Assembly (NCBI GenBank): GCA_021521415.1
Contig: JAIQDT010003803.1
Span: forward strand, 124,001-188,000
Origin: Bidens hawaiensis
Taxonomy: Eukaryota; Streptophyta; Magnoliopsida; Asterales; Asteraceae
Length of the DNA: 64,000 nucleotides
Direction of reading: 5' to 3'
The notes below the pieces were generated by a model. That model did not search any database, was not told the DNA's origin, and was given only the letters and a program-made list of their open reading frames with translations. The translations under genes and the position numbers were made by a program. Positions 1-13,298 of the stretch are shown piece after piece. How positions within the stretch are numbered: the stretch's first letter is position 1; every line of letters starts with the position of its first letter.

Positions 1-1140
1 TCAAGTAAGGTAGAGTATGTGATATAAACATAACGTTGCCAAATTGAAAGAGCAGTTAGTCTCTTAAAAACTCTTGGTGATAGAGACATATACGTAATAG
101 CATGTCATACTCAAGCCTTATGTCTCAATATGATCACCAAAAATCAAAATCTTGAAATGTAATAAGCTTCTGTTAGTAATAGGATTAACGGTGTATGGTT
201 TCTGTTTGTATAGATAAAACCATAAAACATTTATATATTTTGAAAATTCAAAAACATTAAAAAATTTGCTCCTTAAAATGAGTTTTTAAGCAAAAATGAA
301 AATTTATAGTATATTAATCATTTATATACTAAAATTTAGTATAAAACATAAAAGACTGTGTGCTTAATTGTATTGGTGCATTGGTAGATATTAATCAAAC
401 GAGTAAGGTGGAGTATGTGATATAAACATAAATGCCAAATTGAAAGAGTTGTTAGTCAGTTACAAACTCTTGGTGATAAAGAAATATACGTAATAGCATG
501 TGATACTCAAGCCTTATGTCTCAGTATGATCACCAAAAATCAAAATCTTGAAATGTTTTAAGCTTATGTTAGTAACTGGATCATCAACGGTGTATGGTCT
601 TATGGCCTAAAATCCTGTATTGATAGGATGCTTCTAATTTCTGGACACCATGAGTCTTTATGCGGTTTATCATCTGGATATTCACAAATGTGAATATCAA
701 AATATTGCTTTATAAGCGAACCCATTATAAGTTATTAAACTTGATCACTGCTATACTTTGTACAAATACATTACTAACTTGATCAAACACGTTGTTAGTC
801 ATACATTGTTCCTCCCTTGCGCGCGCCTTAATACAAATAAGAAATGGACCCCAAGGGATACAATGTTTGTAAGCCGTATAGATGAAATCGTGCAAACTCA
901 TTCATGGTAAAGGAAATTTGGGGTATTGCTTGATAACGGGGGTATTTCTTGTTGTGAAGGTTTGTGCAAGTAAAAGCTAATTAAATTTAAATGTTTTAAT
1001 CTGCTGCGTCTAAGGTTTAAGTCAAGCTAGGGTGACATGGTAAAAATCAAATTAAGTCTGAATCGAGATTAGAGGTTGATAGCTTTTGATATCTAGTGCC
1101 ATAATTGAACATTAAACATATTATAGAAAAAATATTCAAA
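1..1140 (+). repeat. Inverted fragment of copia 3' region with internal tandem duplication
   Basis: Read on the minus strand this stretch matches about 8590-9480 and 12380-13260, so it is the same copia-derived noncoding region in opposite orientation. About 1-395 and 403-800 repeat each other with a 398-bp period (both start with GTAAGGTxGAGTATG), a local tandem duplication not seen in the other two copies. No open reading frame is supported; short ORFs here are chance. The left end lies outside the window. The right end fades near 1140, where the sequence becomes the 3' part of an Athila-type element. Confidence 0.7.
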
Positions 1141-3242
1141 AATAGGAAATTAGGTAGGTGAATGTTCCATTAGACTACCATAATTGCCAAATCAGGTCCA
1201 GCTGAAGACCTTAACAAAAACTTAGCGCTGACCGGGAGGCAACCCGGATTTTATTTTCAGTTTTTGTTTTGTTTCGTTTTGTTTTAAATTTTTTTTGTAG
1301 TTTGTTTAACTGTTTTATTTCAAGCTACCACTATATCAAATTCCAAGTGTGGGGATGCCGCACAGAACAGTTGGAGTTTTATAGTGTTTTGGTGAAAGAA
1401 TTATATGTTACGAGGTTCAAGTTGTCCGATGTGCTTTCGTGTTCCTTCTGCTATGGTTAATTAAGGTATGTGTATATTTTGTTGTACTTAAAACTTTTTG
1501 GGTGTAGTTTTTTATAAACCCTCACGAGACCTTACTCGTCCACCCGGGCTACCAGGTGGTTTAAAGGTCTTGTTGCATATGCTAAATGCAATCGTGATTC
1601 CTACGAAAGTGAGTTATGTCTTTTAAAAATTTTACTAGTTTAACAAATTTAATTATGAAATTTATTTAACTTGGCTTGGTAATTAAATCAACACTTTTGC
1701 AAACGATTTAAAAGACCAATCCTAACAGTTGTGAGAAGTGATTTGAGGAGCTAGGTTGTTCAGATAATACACGAGTATACTTGAGTGGCCTATTTTTCTT
1801 ATCAGGTGATTTCGTTTTCATAATTCACTTTGTTTTATTAGTTTTATTGTTAAAAGTGTAATTGTATAGGTGTATAAATTATAGGAGCATCACATTAAGC
1901 CCGGTTATAAATTTTATAAGTAGTCAATTTTAACCCCGTCCTTAATAATATATTTTTATTGCTAAATATTAAATATTGAGGACAATTTCAACCTCAAGTG
2001 TGGGGATGTGGGTAAAATTAAAAACAATTTCTTAATAGTAGCTTGAATGTGCGCAAAAGCCGGAATTGTAACTTGTTAATTGTTAGTATTAATACCAAGT
2101 AGAGGTCTTTGGTCATGGTCAGATTTTAAGCTTCTTAAAAGTCTTCCCATGCAAATGTTTTTCAAAAATAAAAATTAAAATGGACCGTTTTGATGGGGAT
2201 AACGAGTCATAGGGACGGATACACATGCTTCATATCGGAAGCCTAATTCCTTCAGTAAGTGTGTAAGATATGCTTTATATAATACACATATAATATATAG
2301 TATATACACATGTCATATGAGTGTCATTATAGAGAGTAACCAGTATGTCCATGATATCTAGAACTTGGTTGTCTCATGCATTTTGAGATCTTAATGCCAT
2401 CACCTGTATAGAGAAATAGGAATGTAGAAAACCCACATTATATTGGCCTTAAAACAAAAAACAATCTGTACCCTACAGTATCCCTTACGATCCAATTGTT
2501 GTTTTTTTTCCATTTTTCTTTGTTCTTTTTAACCCACATTACAAGCCGTGTTAGCCTTGGCCTTTTATTTTCACCCTTTGGATGAAACCCGGTATGTTAG
2601 AGTTGTATATAAGTTGTTCGTCGAGTATAGTACACAATGTACATATGTCTTAGGTAAGTTACTTGCTTATGTTGATGTTAGTGTTAAAAAAATGAAAAGC
2701 TCAAAAAGAATCGATGTTTGAGTCAGTATCGTTTGTAAATGATAGTCAGTGAGTTGTTTGTTTGTTGAATAAATTAGGTTTCATCCACCATAAGCTACCA
2801 AGTAAATCCGCTTCCACACCCTAACCTAAGCCACAGCAAAACCCTTAGTTCTATTCTCTATGCATCCGGTGGGTTATGAGTGGAGATATGACTTACTTTC
2901 AAGCTTATTACATTGTGTTCATACTTGGTATAGAGGGCAGAGAGATACTAGCACATTTTTTGCTGGTCCAGATATTAAACCGAGATGAGAGATGTTATAT
3001 TATGAGGGGTATGAACATGTGTGCCTTAACCGGAAACAACACTCGTTTGGGCGGTTCCCTAGTTTTAAAATGTATCAACAAATTGTTTGGTGGGATATCA
3101 ACCTTGACAGTGTCAGTTCTTGGGAATTTGGTATGACCTTATACCTCACTAGTATTAATAATGATAATTTATGAACCATCGATCGAGGTGTATGTGTTTC
3201 ATGATAGTTTGCTTGAGGGCAAGCAAATGGTAAGTGTGGGGA
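1141..3242 (+). mobile_element. 3' noncoding interior of an Athila-type Ty3/gypsy element
   Basis: No gene is left here, but it looks like the segment that follows the pol gene in Athila-type plant gypsy elements. It has the GGGAGGCAACCCGG block at about 1236, typical just after pol, several AAGTGTGGGGATG motifs (about 1344, 1994 and 3231), and a GCTTGAGGGCAAGC block at 3210-3226 just before the presumed polypurine tract. The pol gene itself is absent, so the element is 5'-truncated where it meets the copia fragment. Short ORFs at 1269-1460 and 2876-3174 have no recognisable domain. Lineage is inferred from motifs only. Confidence 0.55.
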
Positions 3243-4437
3243 TGTGATGCAAGGATGAAAGAACGTTCTATAAGTGTTTTATAGTGTGTTTTTTTACTTG
3301 TTTATATGTATTGAACACAAGTACTTTGATTGGTTTTATTTTGCAGGTGATCGGAGCTTAAAGGAGCTAATTTGGAACATTTAGGATGGAGTGGAAATGA
3401 AATTAATGATATATGATATGATATAGAATTGAAATATGAATACTTGGCCGCAAGCAGGGATGAAAACGGAGTTGAAATGAAGATTTTATAAAGAAAACGG
3501 TGTTTTGTTGTTGTAGCCGCCGTAAGGCAGTGACCAGAGGACGTAGACTATGCCTAGGCCATAGGCTATGGCCAGGTCTGACGAGAAATCATTTTTTTCT
3601 TGTTTTTCTTCCATATTTAAGCCCAATTAAACCCTAGGTCGAAAATGCTTTATACCTTAACATCTTTGGGAGATTTTGGGGCCATTCTCCACCAACATAA
3701 CACCTACCACTTACCACAATCATTCATGTTCTCATCATCTCAACCAAGAATCAAGATTTCTAAAATGCTTATGCTAGGCTAAATCTTTTGTGACCATCTC
3801 AGGGTGTAGGGTTGTGTTTGTGGTTAGACTTTTTGGTATTTTGAACCTTAATATTGGATTTGGATTTGGTTAATCATTAGGTTAATTGAATCTTTACGTT
3901 TATTTGTGTGCTTAAACAATTTTTCGTAATTGAATGCTTAAGATTGTATCAGTTAATTGTTTGAGGTCATCAACATTTAGGATTGAGTTCTTATCTTCAT
4001 TGACCCGTTTATCATTAACCATAGCATTGATTTTATTCATCAATACCTAAAACTGGTAATCAATTAGATTATTATTCAGCTGTGCCAATTGTTCGGATTA
4101 AGTTTTGATAATCAGCAGAGCCAAATATTTAGTCTTTTGCTTATTAATTCAAACAAAGAGATTTCCAAATAGATTTAATTACTTTTCCAACTTGTTTCAA
4201 AACCTGAAACCTGGAAATTGGTTAATTCCTCATAATTGTTTACAAATCTAAGTAACATTGTTTTTGCTTAACAAATCTTTCAAACCGATTGACATCGTCT
4301 GTCCACTTAGTTTAATATTTTATAAATTATGAATTTGATTAGCACTTTCCATTGATTCCCTGTGGAGACGACCTTACTTACCCGTACTAGTTATAAGTAT
4401 TTAAGCTTATAAATACTTGTTTTTTATTAGAGCACGA
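3243..4437 (+). mobile_element. 3' LTR of the Athila-type element
   Basis: It begins directly after the purine tract AAGTGTGGGGA at 3232-3242 and ends near GAGCACGACA at about 4429-4438. It contains CCCTGTGGAGACGACC at about 4358, a block usual near the 3' end of Athila LTRs. No second LTR is in the window, so the ends come from motif position, not from pairing, and may be off by several bases. No coding capacity. Confidence 0.5.
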
Positions 4438-4445
4438 CATCTACT

Positions 4446-6200
4446 TCAAAATTCACCATATACACATGCAAAAACTTTATCATCAGCATATTCAACCTCA
4501 GATGCAAGTCGAATACCCAATTTTTCTTCAATTAACACGAAGTATATCATGTGCTGGTTCAAAAGATCAGCTTGAACAGATCTTTTGAGTTTACTATCCT
4601 CCAGCTTTTTCTTCATTTCAACATTTTCCTTCCTCAAACGAGTGTTTCTTCACTAAGACTTTCAATCCTCACATCTTGATCATCAACTCTAGTCTTTAAC
4701 ATATCAAACTCTCCTTTCGTAAGACCATCTAGGAATGCAGCTGGATCAAAATCAGGTATACTACTAAACGATTGACCTTGTGGTGTAAATCTTGGAGTAA
4801 CTTTACGAGTAACCTTGGGTGTAACCTTTGGTGTCTTATTTTGTTGCGAAGTTTGACTAACTTTCACCTCATGTGACTTTAAGATGTTGTCATGACGACC
4901 CAAAAATATGACATGTTCATCAACATTCATATCAGCAACATATTGACTAACCTCCACTTCAGGTTCGGTAGCCTTCTCCCCCCTCAACTTCATATTCATA
5001 TATCAACTGCAATGAAGAACGTTTAACCATATGCTTTTTACCCCGTGAACCTTTGGTTTTCTTTGGTTTCATCGGTTCAGGTTCAAATGACTTATCAAAT
5101 TCTTCGTTAGTCTTCTTTCTTTTCCTTTGATTCCTCATTTCAAGCATTGCCCGAGGATCAGCTAACTTTCTTTCACTCTCCGAATCCAATTTTGTAAGTT
5201 CATCATCATGATCTGATGTTGTAGAATATACAGGTTGTTCGACTGGTTAAACAACTGGAGTAACAACTTCTTCTTTAGCACCTTACCCCTCTTACGCCTT
5301 GGCTTTTGAGAATCCTCCTCAATCTCCTCCTCGGTTTTCATAAATCACCTACTTCCCTCCATAAGCATAAAATCCTTCATCCTTTTGTTCTCATTCTCCC
5401 TATCCTAATCACTATTATCATGTCTCCATACATTCCCCTCGGAAGCAACATAATCTTCGTTTTTAAGATGACCAAACAAACCAAGGAACTTACGAATTTC
5501 ACACTCTTTCTTCTTTTTGTAAGAAACCAGTTTTGCACAATTATTTACACCCATGTGAGATAGAGACAATTTATCACACTTTTTGACATTTGGAAATTGA
5601 TTTCCAACTATCAACTGGATAGCACGTGGATACATCAACCACTTTTCTTTCCCAAAATAGTGCTTCATGTTCTCAAAGATCATCTTCAAGAAATTGAACT
5701 TTAAGTTCAAGTACAATGCAGCAACAATGCACATTTGATAATCTAGTATCTCCTCATATCCTCCTTTGCTGTGACCCAAACCTTGAACGACCACTTGCAC
5801 CAAAAACTTGTATGGCCTCGATAAACCTGTCTTCAGAAATGGTCCTCGATTAATATCATTTTGGTAACCCATTCTAACCAAGCAACCTTTTTACCAGTGT
5901 CTCATCCAAAGTAATCGGGTCAGATTCGTCATCCCCAAACTCCAAGATAGCATGAATAATATTCTCTGACACAACAATCACTTTGCCTTGAACTATAGAC
6001 TTGATCTCAGTATCACAATCTTTCGCATTCTTCTAGAACTCAGCCACCAAACTCCAGTACGGATCGCATTTCACCATTATCGCCTTGTAAATCCTTGAAC
6101 GTGATAGAAAGGGAATAACTGGCCTGAAGTGTTTAACCTTATCATCTGAATTATCTAGAAACGCACAGATGTTATGAATCGGATCGTATATTTAATTGCC
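4446..6200 (-). pseudogene. Degenerate repeat-associated protein, Asteraceae-type
   Basis: Minus-strand reading shows one long decayed coding region. From about 6200 down: a segment with KCDPYWSLVAEF, an in-frame TAG, then VSENIIHAILEFGDDESDP, a break, then an open 158-codon piece (5881-5405) with MYPRAIQLIVGNQFP. This is followed by a Lys-rich piece (5189-4959), a Thr/Lys-Val-rich piece (4999-4634) and a short coiled-coil-like end (4637-4446). The order 'KFNFLKMIF ... LMYPRAIQLIVG' resembles multi-copy proteins I associate with Asteraceae retroelements; no function is known to me. At least two stops and several frameshifts make it a pseudogene. Confidence 0.5.
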
Positions 6201-7040
6201 ATGGTCATCTGAAACATCAAAACAATATTTAAACAGTAAGATCAGATTATACAGTTAAGATCTATTTATACAAATCAAAGAAACGTATAAGTCTAGTTAA
6301 GAGGATAAGACAATGAAACGTATAAGTCTTTTAAAACGTATAATTTCTTGTAATGGATATGCCATATCAAGCGTATAAGATCTTTATATTCAGCATATAT
6401 GATATTTAACGAATATGAAAAAACTATCCGGATATGACAACAAGCGTATATGACAATGTTATACAACGCATAAGTCCAATCATACTTATCGGGCTTATAA
6501 GATTTAAATCACATATACCCCAGATAAGTCAAAACATATCCGGCGTATATGTTATACGCACCATCCAGATCTGCAACTTTTGATCTTTTCAAAATCCAAA
6601 CAATCTGGCAATCAACTGATCTAACATGATACCCTAGATGTTAATTACAATTTTCAGTTTATTCTTGCAGATTTTAAAACCATATTTAACTTGTAATTAA
6701 GCCATCACAGATCTAGAATAACAATCTAATAGTTATAGTCCAATTGAGTTGTTAAAACGCAGATAATGTTGAACAAAATATGTCCAACAGTATTCATTTA
6801 ACATTTCAAACAGAATCCCTTTGATTTGGTATGAATCTGGTCCTTTGAAATCCTAAAACCAAAATCTTGTTAAGATAACCAAAAAGGTTAGTCATGATAT
6901 ATATCTTATCAGAATAACACACTGTGTAAATCACCAAGCTAATCCAAACAGATAAAGTATACAGAGATTTCTGAAGTATTTTCTAGAGAGAGAAAGTTAT
7001 GAGCAATGTAATATGTTCGGATATCCCAAATATATACTCA

Positions 7041-7164
7041 CACATATCCGCCCGTATATGTAAACCAAACATATATGCCCGTATATGTAATGAAAACATA
7101 TACGCCCGTATATAAAGTGAATATATACGCCCATATATGTAAAGAACATATATGTCCGTATATC
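7041..7164. repeat. Five-unit palindrome array
   Basis: Five units at about 26-bp spacing (7041, 7068, 7095, 7119, 7144) are variants of ACATATACGCCCGTATATGT, whose 9-bp arms are reverse complements around a CC centre. The corresponding array in the second duplicate lies at about 10866-10985. Single or double copies of the same palindrome occur in copia LTRs at about 7779 and 19530. Confidence 0.8.
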
Positions 7165-7484
7165 ATCACACAAAATCAAATGTTTTGTAAAATTCACACT
7201 CTCAACTTTTACCAAGTTCAAGTTAATGACCTTGATTAAACGTTTTTAACTTAAAAAAGCACAAATTTAAAAGTCTTTAAAAAACAAAAGTTCAACTTAA
7301 TGATCTTGTTCAAACGATGAACATTTAGCCTTTTTTTTCAAAATGAATTCCCAATATTTCATCCAGCAAATACTAACACAATCATCAAGAGTTGAAAATA
7401 ACTCTATAATGTAAAATATTTTTGGTTTAAGAGATACGGTAAATGAAATGTAAAGTATTAAGTTTCAAAACTATTTAAAAATCT

Positions 7485-7887
7485 TGAAAAGACATTGAAT
7501 CAATCAGGATCGAAATGAATTGTGTTTGCTCTTTAACATGTAGTGATATAAGATGGGAATTCAATACGAGATGAAATACACAAGGAATACTTTAACAAAT
7601 AAGCTCATTTATATCATTAATGATCAAATCATACAATGCATATGACAGTGATATAAGCTGGGAATTCACAAAACATGCAAGAACTGCATAATGAACGGAT
7701 AAGAACACTATATATAGTGTTTGGCACTTATACACCCCTATATGACATATACTGTGTATAATATATGCCGTACATGTACATATACGCCAGTATATGTCCT
7801 TATCCTTCATTTTACATTAAATCCTATTTCCCATATCAAATACATACAAAATGCAAGACCCTAGCACTAGACATTATGTACTAAACA
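7485..7887 (-). mobile_element. Copia LTR, 3' type (LTR A)
   Basis: On the minus strand it starts TGTTTAGTACATAATG and ends GTCTTTTCA. The adjoining minus-strand sequence AAGGGGGAGT (7888-7897) is a polypurine tract, so this is the 3' LTR of a minus-oriented element. It matches LTR B (11308-11676) and LTR C (19185-19634). It contains the palindrome CACTATATATAGTG at about 7707, a possible core promoter, and CATATACG-type palindromes. Confidence 0.7.
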
Positions 7888-9504
7888 AACTCCCCCTTGG
7901 ATATTGCTTGGTCTTGGTGTCTAAGCAATAGACATTCTTGCTCTAACAAAATCCCCCTTGGATAATGCTTAGATTTGGTTTTCCAAAACTTCAATCACTA
8001 AGTCATCTTCAAAAATCCCCCCCCCCCCCCTCAAATTTTGATAAGTCTAACAGACTCCTCCTCAATCTTCTCATGTCATGATGAGTCCTGTTACTCATGA
8101 TAATTATAAGTTGAAAATCTTAATTAACAATGTAAGCATACTTAAATACTTGTAAAGAGTTTTGAACCGTTTGACAGTTTATCACCACATACCTCAACAA
8201 AAAATTGTTTTATCAAGTCCGAATTAATGATCTTGAATAAACAATGACATTGAAGTATGTTTCAATCCGATTTTACAAAATTCAATATTCCTACGTCAAT
8301 AGTCGAAAATAAAATGGAAATATAAAATCTTTTTGGTTTAATGAAAATCATTTAAGACAGTAATGTAAAGAAATATAAAAAAAACAATGAACTTCAAGTT
8401 ATTTACAAACTTGTAAACAAACGCATACTTTTATGAGTTTTAGCAGGGAATCATATTGACTAAATTGTCATTTCATCACAGTTTTATATTTCAGCTTTAT
8501 TATGTCTGACGTTAAGTCAGTCATTGGTATTATTGTCCATATAAACTTTTAAACAAATGATTCAGAAATTTCATTGATATGATTAAATGTTCAATTAAGA
8601 ACACAAATCAGGAAATGATTAATCTCTAATCTTGATTCAAACTTATTTTGATTTTTACCATCTCACCTTAACTTGACTTAAACCTTAGAACCAACAGATC
8701 AAAACATTTTAAATTTTTAATAGCTTTTACTAACAACAACCTTCACAACAAGATATGCCCCGTTTGTCAATCAATACCTCAAATTTCCTTTACCATGAAT
8801 GAGTATGCACAATATAATCTGTATGGCTTGCAGACATTGTATCCCATGGGGTCCATTTCTTATTGGTATTAAGACGCGCGCAATGAAGGAACAATGTATG
8901 TCTAACAGCATGATTGATCAAGTCAGTAATGAATTTGTACAAAGTACAACACTGATCAAGTTTAATGACTTGGGTTGGAATATAAAGCAAATTCATATTC
9001 ACATTTGTGAATACCGTAATGATAACCGCATAAAGACACAATGGTATTCAGAAATTTGAAGCATCCCATCAATACAAGATTTAAGACCATAAGACCACCA
9101 TTGATGATCCATTCATTAAGTGGAAGCTTAAACATTTCAAAGATTTTTATTTTGGTGATCATGCTGAAACATAAGGCTTGAGTACAACAGACTATGACAT
9201 TTTTGTCTTCATTACCAAAACTTTTGTTAGAATACTAACACCCCCCCTCCCTCCTTCAACTTGGCTAGTTAAGTTTGTATCACTTATTATTCCATACTTG
9301 TTTGTTTAAAAAGCGTACCATTGCACTAATACATTTAAGCACACAGACTTTTAAGCTTACTTCTTACTGGATTTGGAACCAGATGATCAATGTACTATCA
9401 TCTTCCCTTTTTGCTCTAAAAACTCATTTTGAGGAGCAATTTTTCAAATGTTGTTGACATTTTATCATTTTTAACTGTTTTTGGCTTTTTCATATATCTG
9501 AATG

Positions 9505-10263
9505 TGGGTCCTTTGAACGAAAAGAAAATAATTATTCAAAATATAAAAATAAAGATGTAAGAACGTTTCAAGTGTGACCTTCGTCTAATCGATCATCTCC
9601 TTGTGTTCTTTGTCTCATACACCTTATACACCATGGTGTATGGATTATGTGGATTCCTAGACATGATTGTGTTATGGTCATATGACCATTTGATTAACTA
9701 GTATGAACAAGAATTTAAAATAAATAGAAATAAGATGAAGAAAACTTGAATTATTAAAACCCTACATTTGAAATGGAAAAAAATAATCTCTTGAACTTGT
9801 CAAAGAGTGGTGCAAGAATGAGAGGGGTGGGAGTGAGTTCTTATTTATACTAAAATAAGGAGGTTATTCATTAGAATATTTTAATGATAAAATTGATTAG
9901 GAAAGTGATTTGGGGGAGGAGGTTTTACCAAAATGTGAATGGTGTAGGAAGATATTTTTCATCTTTTAAAAATAAATAACTTTAAGTAAAAATAAATGTG
10001 ACAAAACTAGATTATAATGATGTACTTTGGTTATGCATCAATAATATTATTTATATGATATTTGAATAACGAAAAATATAATGAGTGTTATAATTTTTGT
10101 TTATATATATATTAGTAATGATTAATATTATTAAATAAATTTAGGAAAGAAAAACTATTACGTGTGAAATATGTAACATATGGGTATATGTATAATTAAC
10201 TGAATCACATCGAAAATTTTAAACGAGTCAGGTTTTCGGGTCCGAAAATTGACGAATGTTACA
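9505..10263 (-). mobile_element. Solo LTR at the junction of the direct duplication
   Basis: A 759-bp segment without counterpart in the two flanking duplicates. Minus-strand ends are TGTAACATTCG and GGACCCA, the TG...CA form of an LTR, and the start resembles gypsy LTRs. A TATA-like TATAAATAAG lies on the minus strand near 9840. The flanks (GAATG left, GTTAT right) are not a target duplication, which fits an LTR formed by recombination between two insertions rather than a simple solo LTR. No gene within. Confidence 0.55.
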
Positions 10264-13200
10264 GTTATACAACGTATAAGTCCAATCATACTTATCGGGC
10301 TTATAAGATTTAAATCACATATACCCCAAATAAGTCAAAACTTATCCGGCGTATATGTTATACGCACCATCCAGATCTACACCTTTTGATATTTTCAAAA
10401 TCCAAACAATCTGGCAATCATCTGATCTAACATGATACACTAGATGGTTAATTACAGTTTTCAGTTTATTCTTGCAGATTTTAAAACCAGATTTAACTTG
10501 TAATTAAATCGTCTCAGATCTAGAAAAACAATCTAACAGTTATAGTCCAATTGAGTTGTTAAAACGCATATAATGTTGAACGAAATATGTCCAACAGTAT
10601 TCTTTTATCATTTCAAACATAATCCCTTTGATTTAGTATGAATATGGTCCTTTTAAATCCTAAAACCAAAATCTTGTTAAGATAACCATAAAGGTTAGTC
10701 ATGATATATATCTTATCAGAATAACACAGTGTACAAAATCACCAAGCTAATCCAAACGGAAAAAATATACAGAGATTTATGAAGTATTTTCTAGAGATAG
10801 AAAGTTATGAGTGGATATGAAAATGAACAATGTTATATGTTCGGATATCCCAAATATATACTCACACATATCCGCCCGTATATGTAAACAAGACATATAC
10901 GCCCGTATATGTAATGAAAACATTATGCCCGTATATAAAGTGAATATATACGCCCATATATGTAAAGAACATATATGTTCGTATATCATCACACAAAATC
11001 AAATGTTTTGTAAAATTTACACTCTCAACTTTTACCAAGTTCAAGTTAATGACCTTGATTAAACGTTTTTAACTTAAAAATCAACAAATTTAAAAGTCTT
11101 TTAAAAACAAAAGTTCAACTTAATGATCTTGTTCAAAAGATGAACATTTAGCCCTTTTTCAAAATGAATTCCCAATATTTCATCTAGCAAATAGTAACAC
11201 AATCATCAAGAGTTGAAAATAACTCAGAAAATGTAAAATCTTTTTTGTTTAAGAGATACGGTAAATGAAATGTAAAGTATTACGTTTCAAAAACTATTTT
11301 AAAATCTTAAAAAGACATCGAATCTATCAGGATCGAAAGGAATTGTGTTTGTTCTTTAACATATAGTGATATAAGCCGAGAATTCAGTACGAGATGAAAT
11401 ACACAAGGAATACTTTAACAATTAAGCTCATTTATATCATTAATGATCAAATCATACAACGGATATGACAGTGAAATAAGTAGGGAATTCACAAAACATG
11501 CAAGAACTGCATAATGAACGGATAAGAACACTATATATAGTGTTTGGCACTTATACGCCCGTATATGACATATACGCCAGTAATGTCCTTATCCTTCATT
11601 TTACATTAAATCCTATTTCCCATATCAAATACATCCAAAATACGAGACCCTAGCACTAGACATTATGTACTAAACAAACTCCCTCTTGGATATTGCTTAG
11701 TCTTGGTGTCTAAGCAATAGACATTCTTGCCCTAACAAAATCCCCCTTGGATAATGCTTAGATTAGGTTTTCCAAAACTTCAATCACTAAGTCATCTTCA
11801 AAAATTCTCCCCCTCGAGTTTTGATTAGTCTAACAAACTCCTCCCTCCTCAAGCTTCTCATGTCACGATGAGACTTCTTACTCATGATAACTGTAAGTTG
11901 AAAATCTTAATTAACAATGTAAGCATACTTAAATACTTGTAAAGATTTTGAATCGTCTGACAGTTTATCACCACAGACCTCAACAAAAAATTGTTTTATC
12001 AAGTCCCAATTAATGATCTTGAATAAACAATGACATTGAAGTATGTTTCCATCCGATTTTATAAAATTCAATATTCCTACGTCAATAGTCGAAAATAAAA
12101 TGGAAATGTAAAATCTTTTTGGTTTAATGAAAAGCAGTTAAGACAGTAATGTGAAGAAATATAAACAAACAATGAACTTCAAGTTATTTACAAACTTGTA
12201 AACAAACACATATTTTTATGAGTTTGAGCAGGGAATCATATTGACCAAATTGTCATTCCATCACAGTTTTATATTTCAGCTTTATTATCTCTGACGTTAA
12301 GTTAGTCATTGGTATTATTGTCCACTTAAACTTTTAAACAAATGATTCACAAATTTCATTGATATGATTAAATGTTCAATTAAGAACACGAATCACGAAA
12401 TGATTTATCTCTAATCTTGATTCAAACTTATTTTGATTTTTAGCATGTCAGCCCAACTTGACTTAAACCTTAGAACCAACAGATCAAAATATTTTAAATT
12501 TTTAATAGATTTTAATAGCAACAACCTTCATAACAAGATATTCCCCGTTTGTCAAGCAATACCCCAAAATTACTTTAACATGAAAGAGTATGCACGATTT
12601 CATCTGTATGGCTTGCAGACATTGTATCCTTTGGAGTCCGTTTCTTATTAGTATTAAGACGCGCTCAATGGAGGAACAATGTATGTCTAGCAGCATGATT
12701 GATCAAGTCAGTAATGAATTTCTACAAAGTACAACAATGATCAAGTTTAATAACTTGGGTTGGAATATAAAGCAAATTTATATTCACATTTGTGAATACC
12801 CAGATGATAAACCGCATAAAACTCAATAGTATTCAGAAATTTGAAGCATCCCATCAATACAAGATTTAAGACCATAAGACCATACACCGTTAATGATCCA
12901 TTCATTAAATAGAAGCTTAAACATTTCAAATATTTTTATTTTGGTGATCATGTTGAAACATAAGGCTTGAGTACGACAGACTATGACATTCCTGTCTTCA
13001 TTACCAAGAATTTTGTTAGAGTACTAACACCTCCCCCCCCCCCCCCCTCCAACTTGGCTAGTTAAGTCTGTCTCACTTAATATTCCTTACTTGTTTGTTT
13101 TAAAAGCGTACCATTGCACTAATACATTTAAGCACACGGACTTTTAAGCTTACTTCTTACTGGATTTGGAACCAGATGATCAATGTACTATCATCTTCCC

Positions 13201-13298
13201 TTTTTGCTCTAAAAACTCATTTTGAGTAGCAATTTTTTTAAATGTTTTTGACATTTTATCATTTTTAATTGTTTTTGGCTTTTTCATATATCTGAATG
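10264..13298 (-). repeat. Copy 2 of the 3.05-kb direct duplication
   Basis: Second copy of 6455-9504: palindrome array at about 10866-10985, LTR at 11308-11676, then the polypurine tract and 1.6 kb of noncoding copia interior. Unlike copy 1 it is continuous at its right end with gag-like coding (13299 onward), so it retains the ancestral arrangement there. Long C-runs occur at about 13028-13047. Confidence 0.75.
11308..11676 (-). mobile_element. Copia LTR, 3' type (LTR B)
   Basis: Same family as LTR A, followed to its right by the purine tract seen on the minus strand as AAGAGGGAGT. Its outer end reads TA instead of TG. It and LTR C at 19185 bracket a 7.5-kb interior in one orientation, but the outside flanks (AATCT and GAGAT) do not match, so pairing of these two LTRs is not proven. 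Confidence 0.65.

Larger units (their letters stand above)
6455..9504 (-). repeat. Copy 1 of a 3.05-kb direct duplication (copia-derived)
   Basis: This block repeats at 10264-13298 in the same orientation with an estimated 95% identity by eye. Both copies hold, in the same order, about 1 kb of flank with a palindrome array, a roughly 0.4-kb LTR, a polypurine tract (minus-strand CCAAGGGGGAGT), and about 1.6 kb of noncoding copia interior. No gene is supported; the small ORFs lie over the palindromes and satellite-like DNA. Copy 1 stops at CTGAATG (9504), where copy 2 continues into gag-like coding. Confidence 0.75.

Noticed and set aside
8799..9059. Overlapping ORFs on both strands, also at 12590-12829
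   Set aside because: They lie in the conserved noncoding copia 3' region; frames are not kept between the copies.
6455..13298. The two 3-kb repeats as the long LTRs of one element
   Set aside because: Each contains a complete smaller copia LTR with adjoining polypurine tract, and the 759-bp segment between them has LTR ends but no PBS, PPT or coding region.
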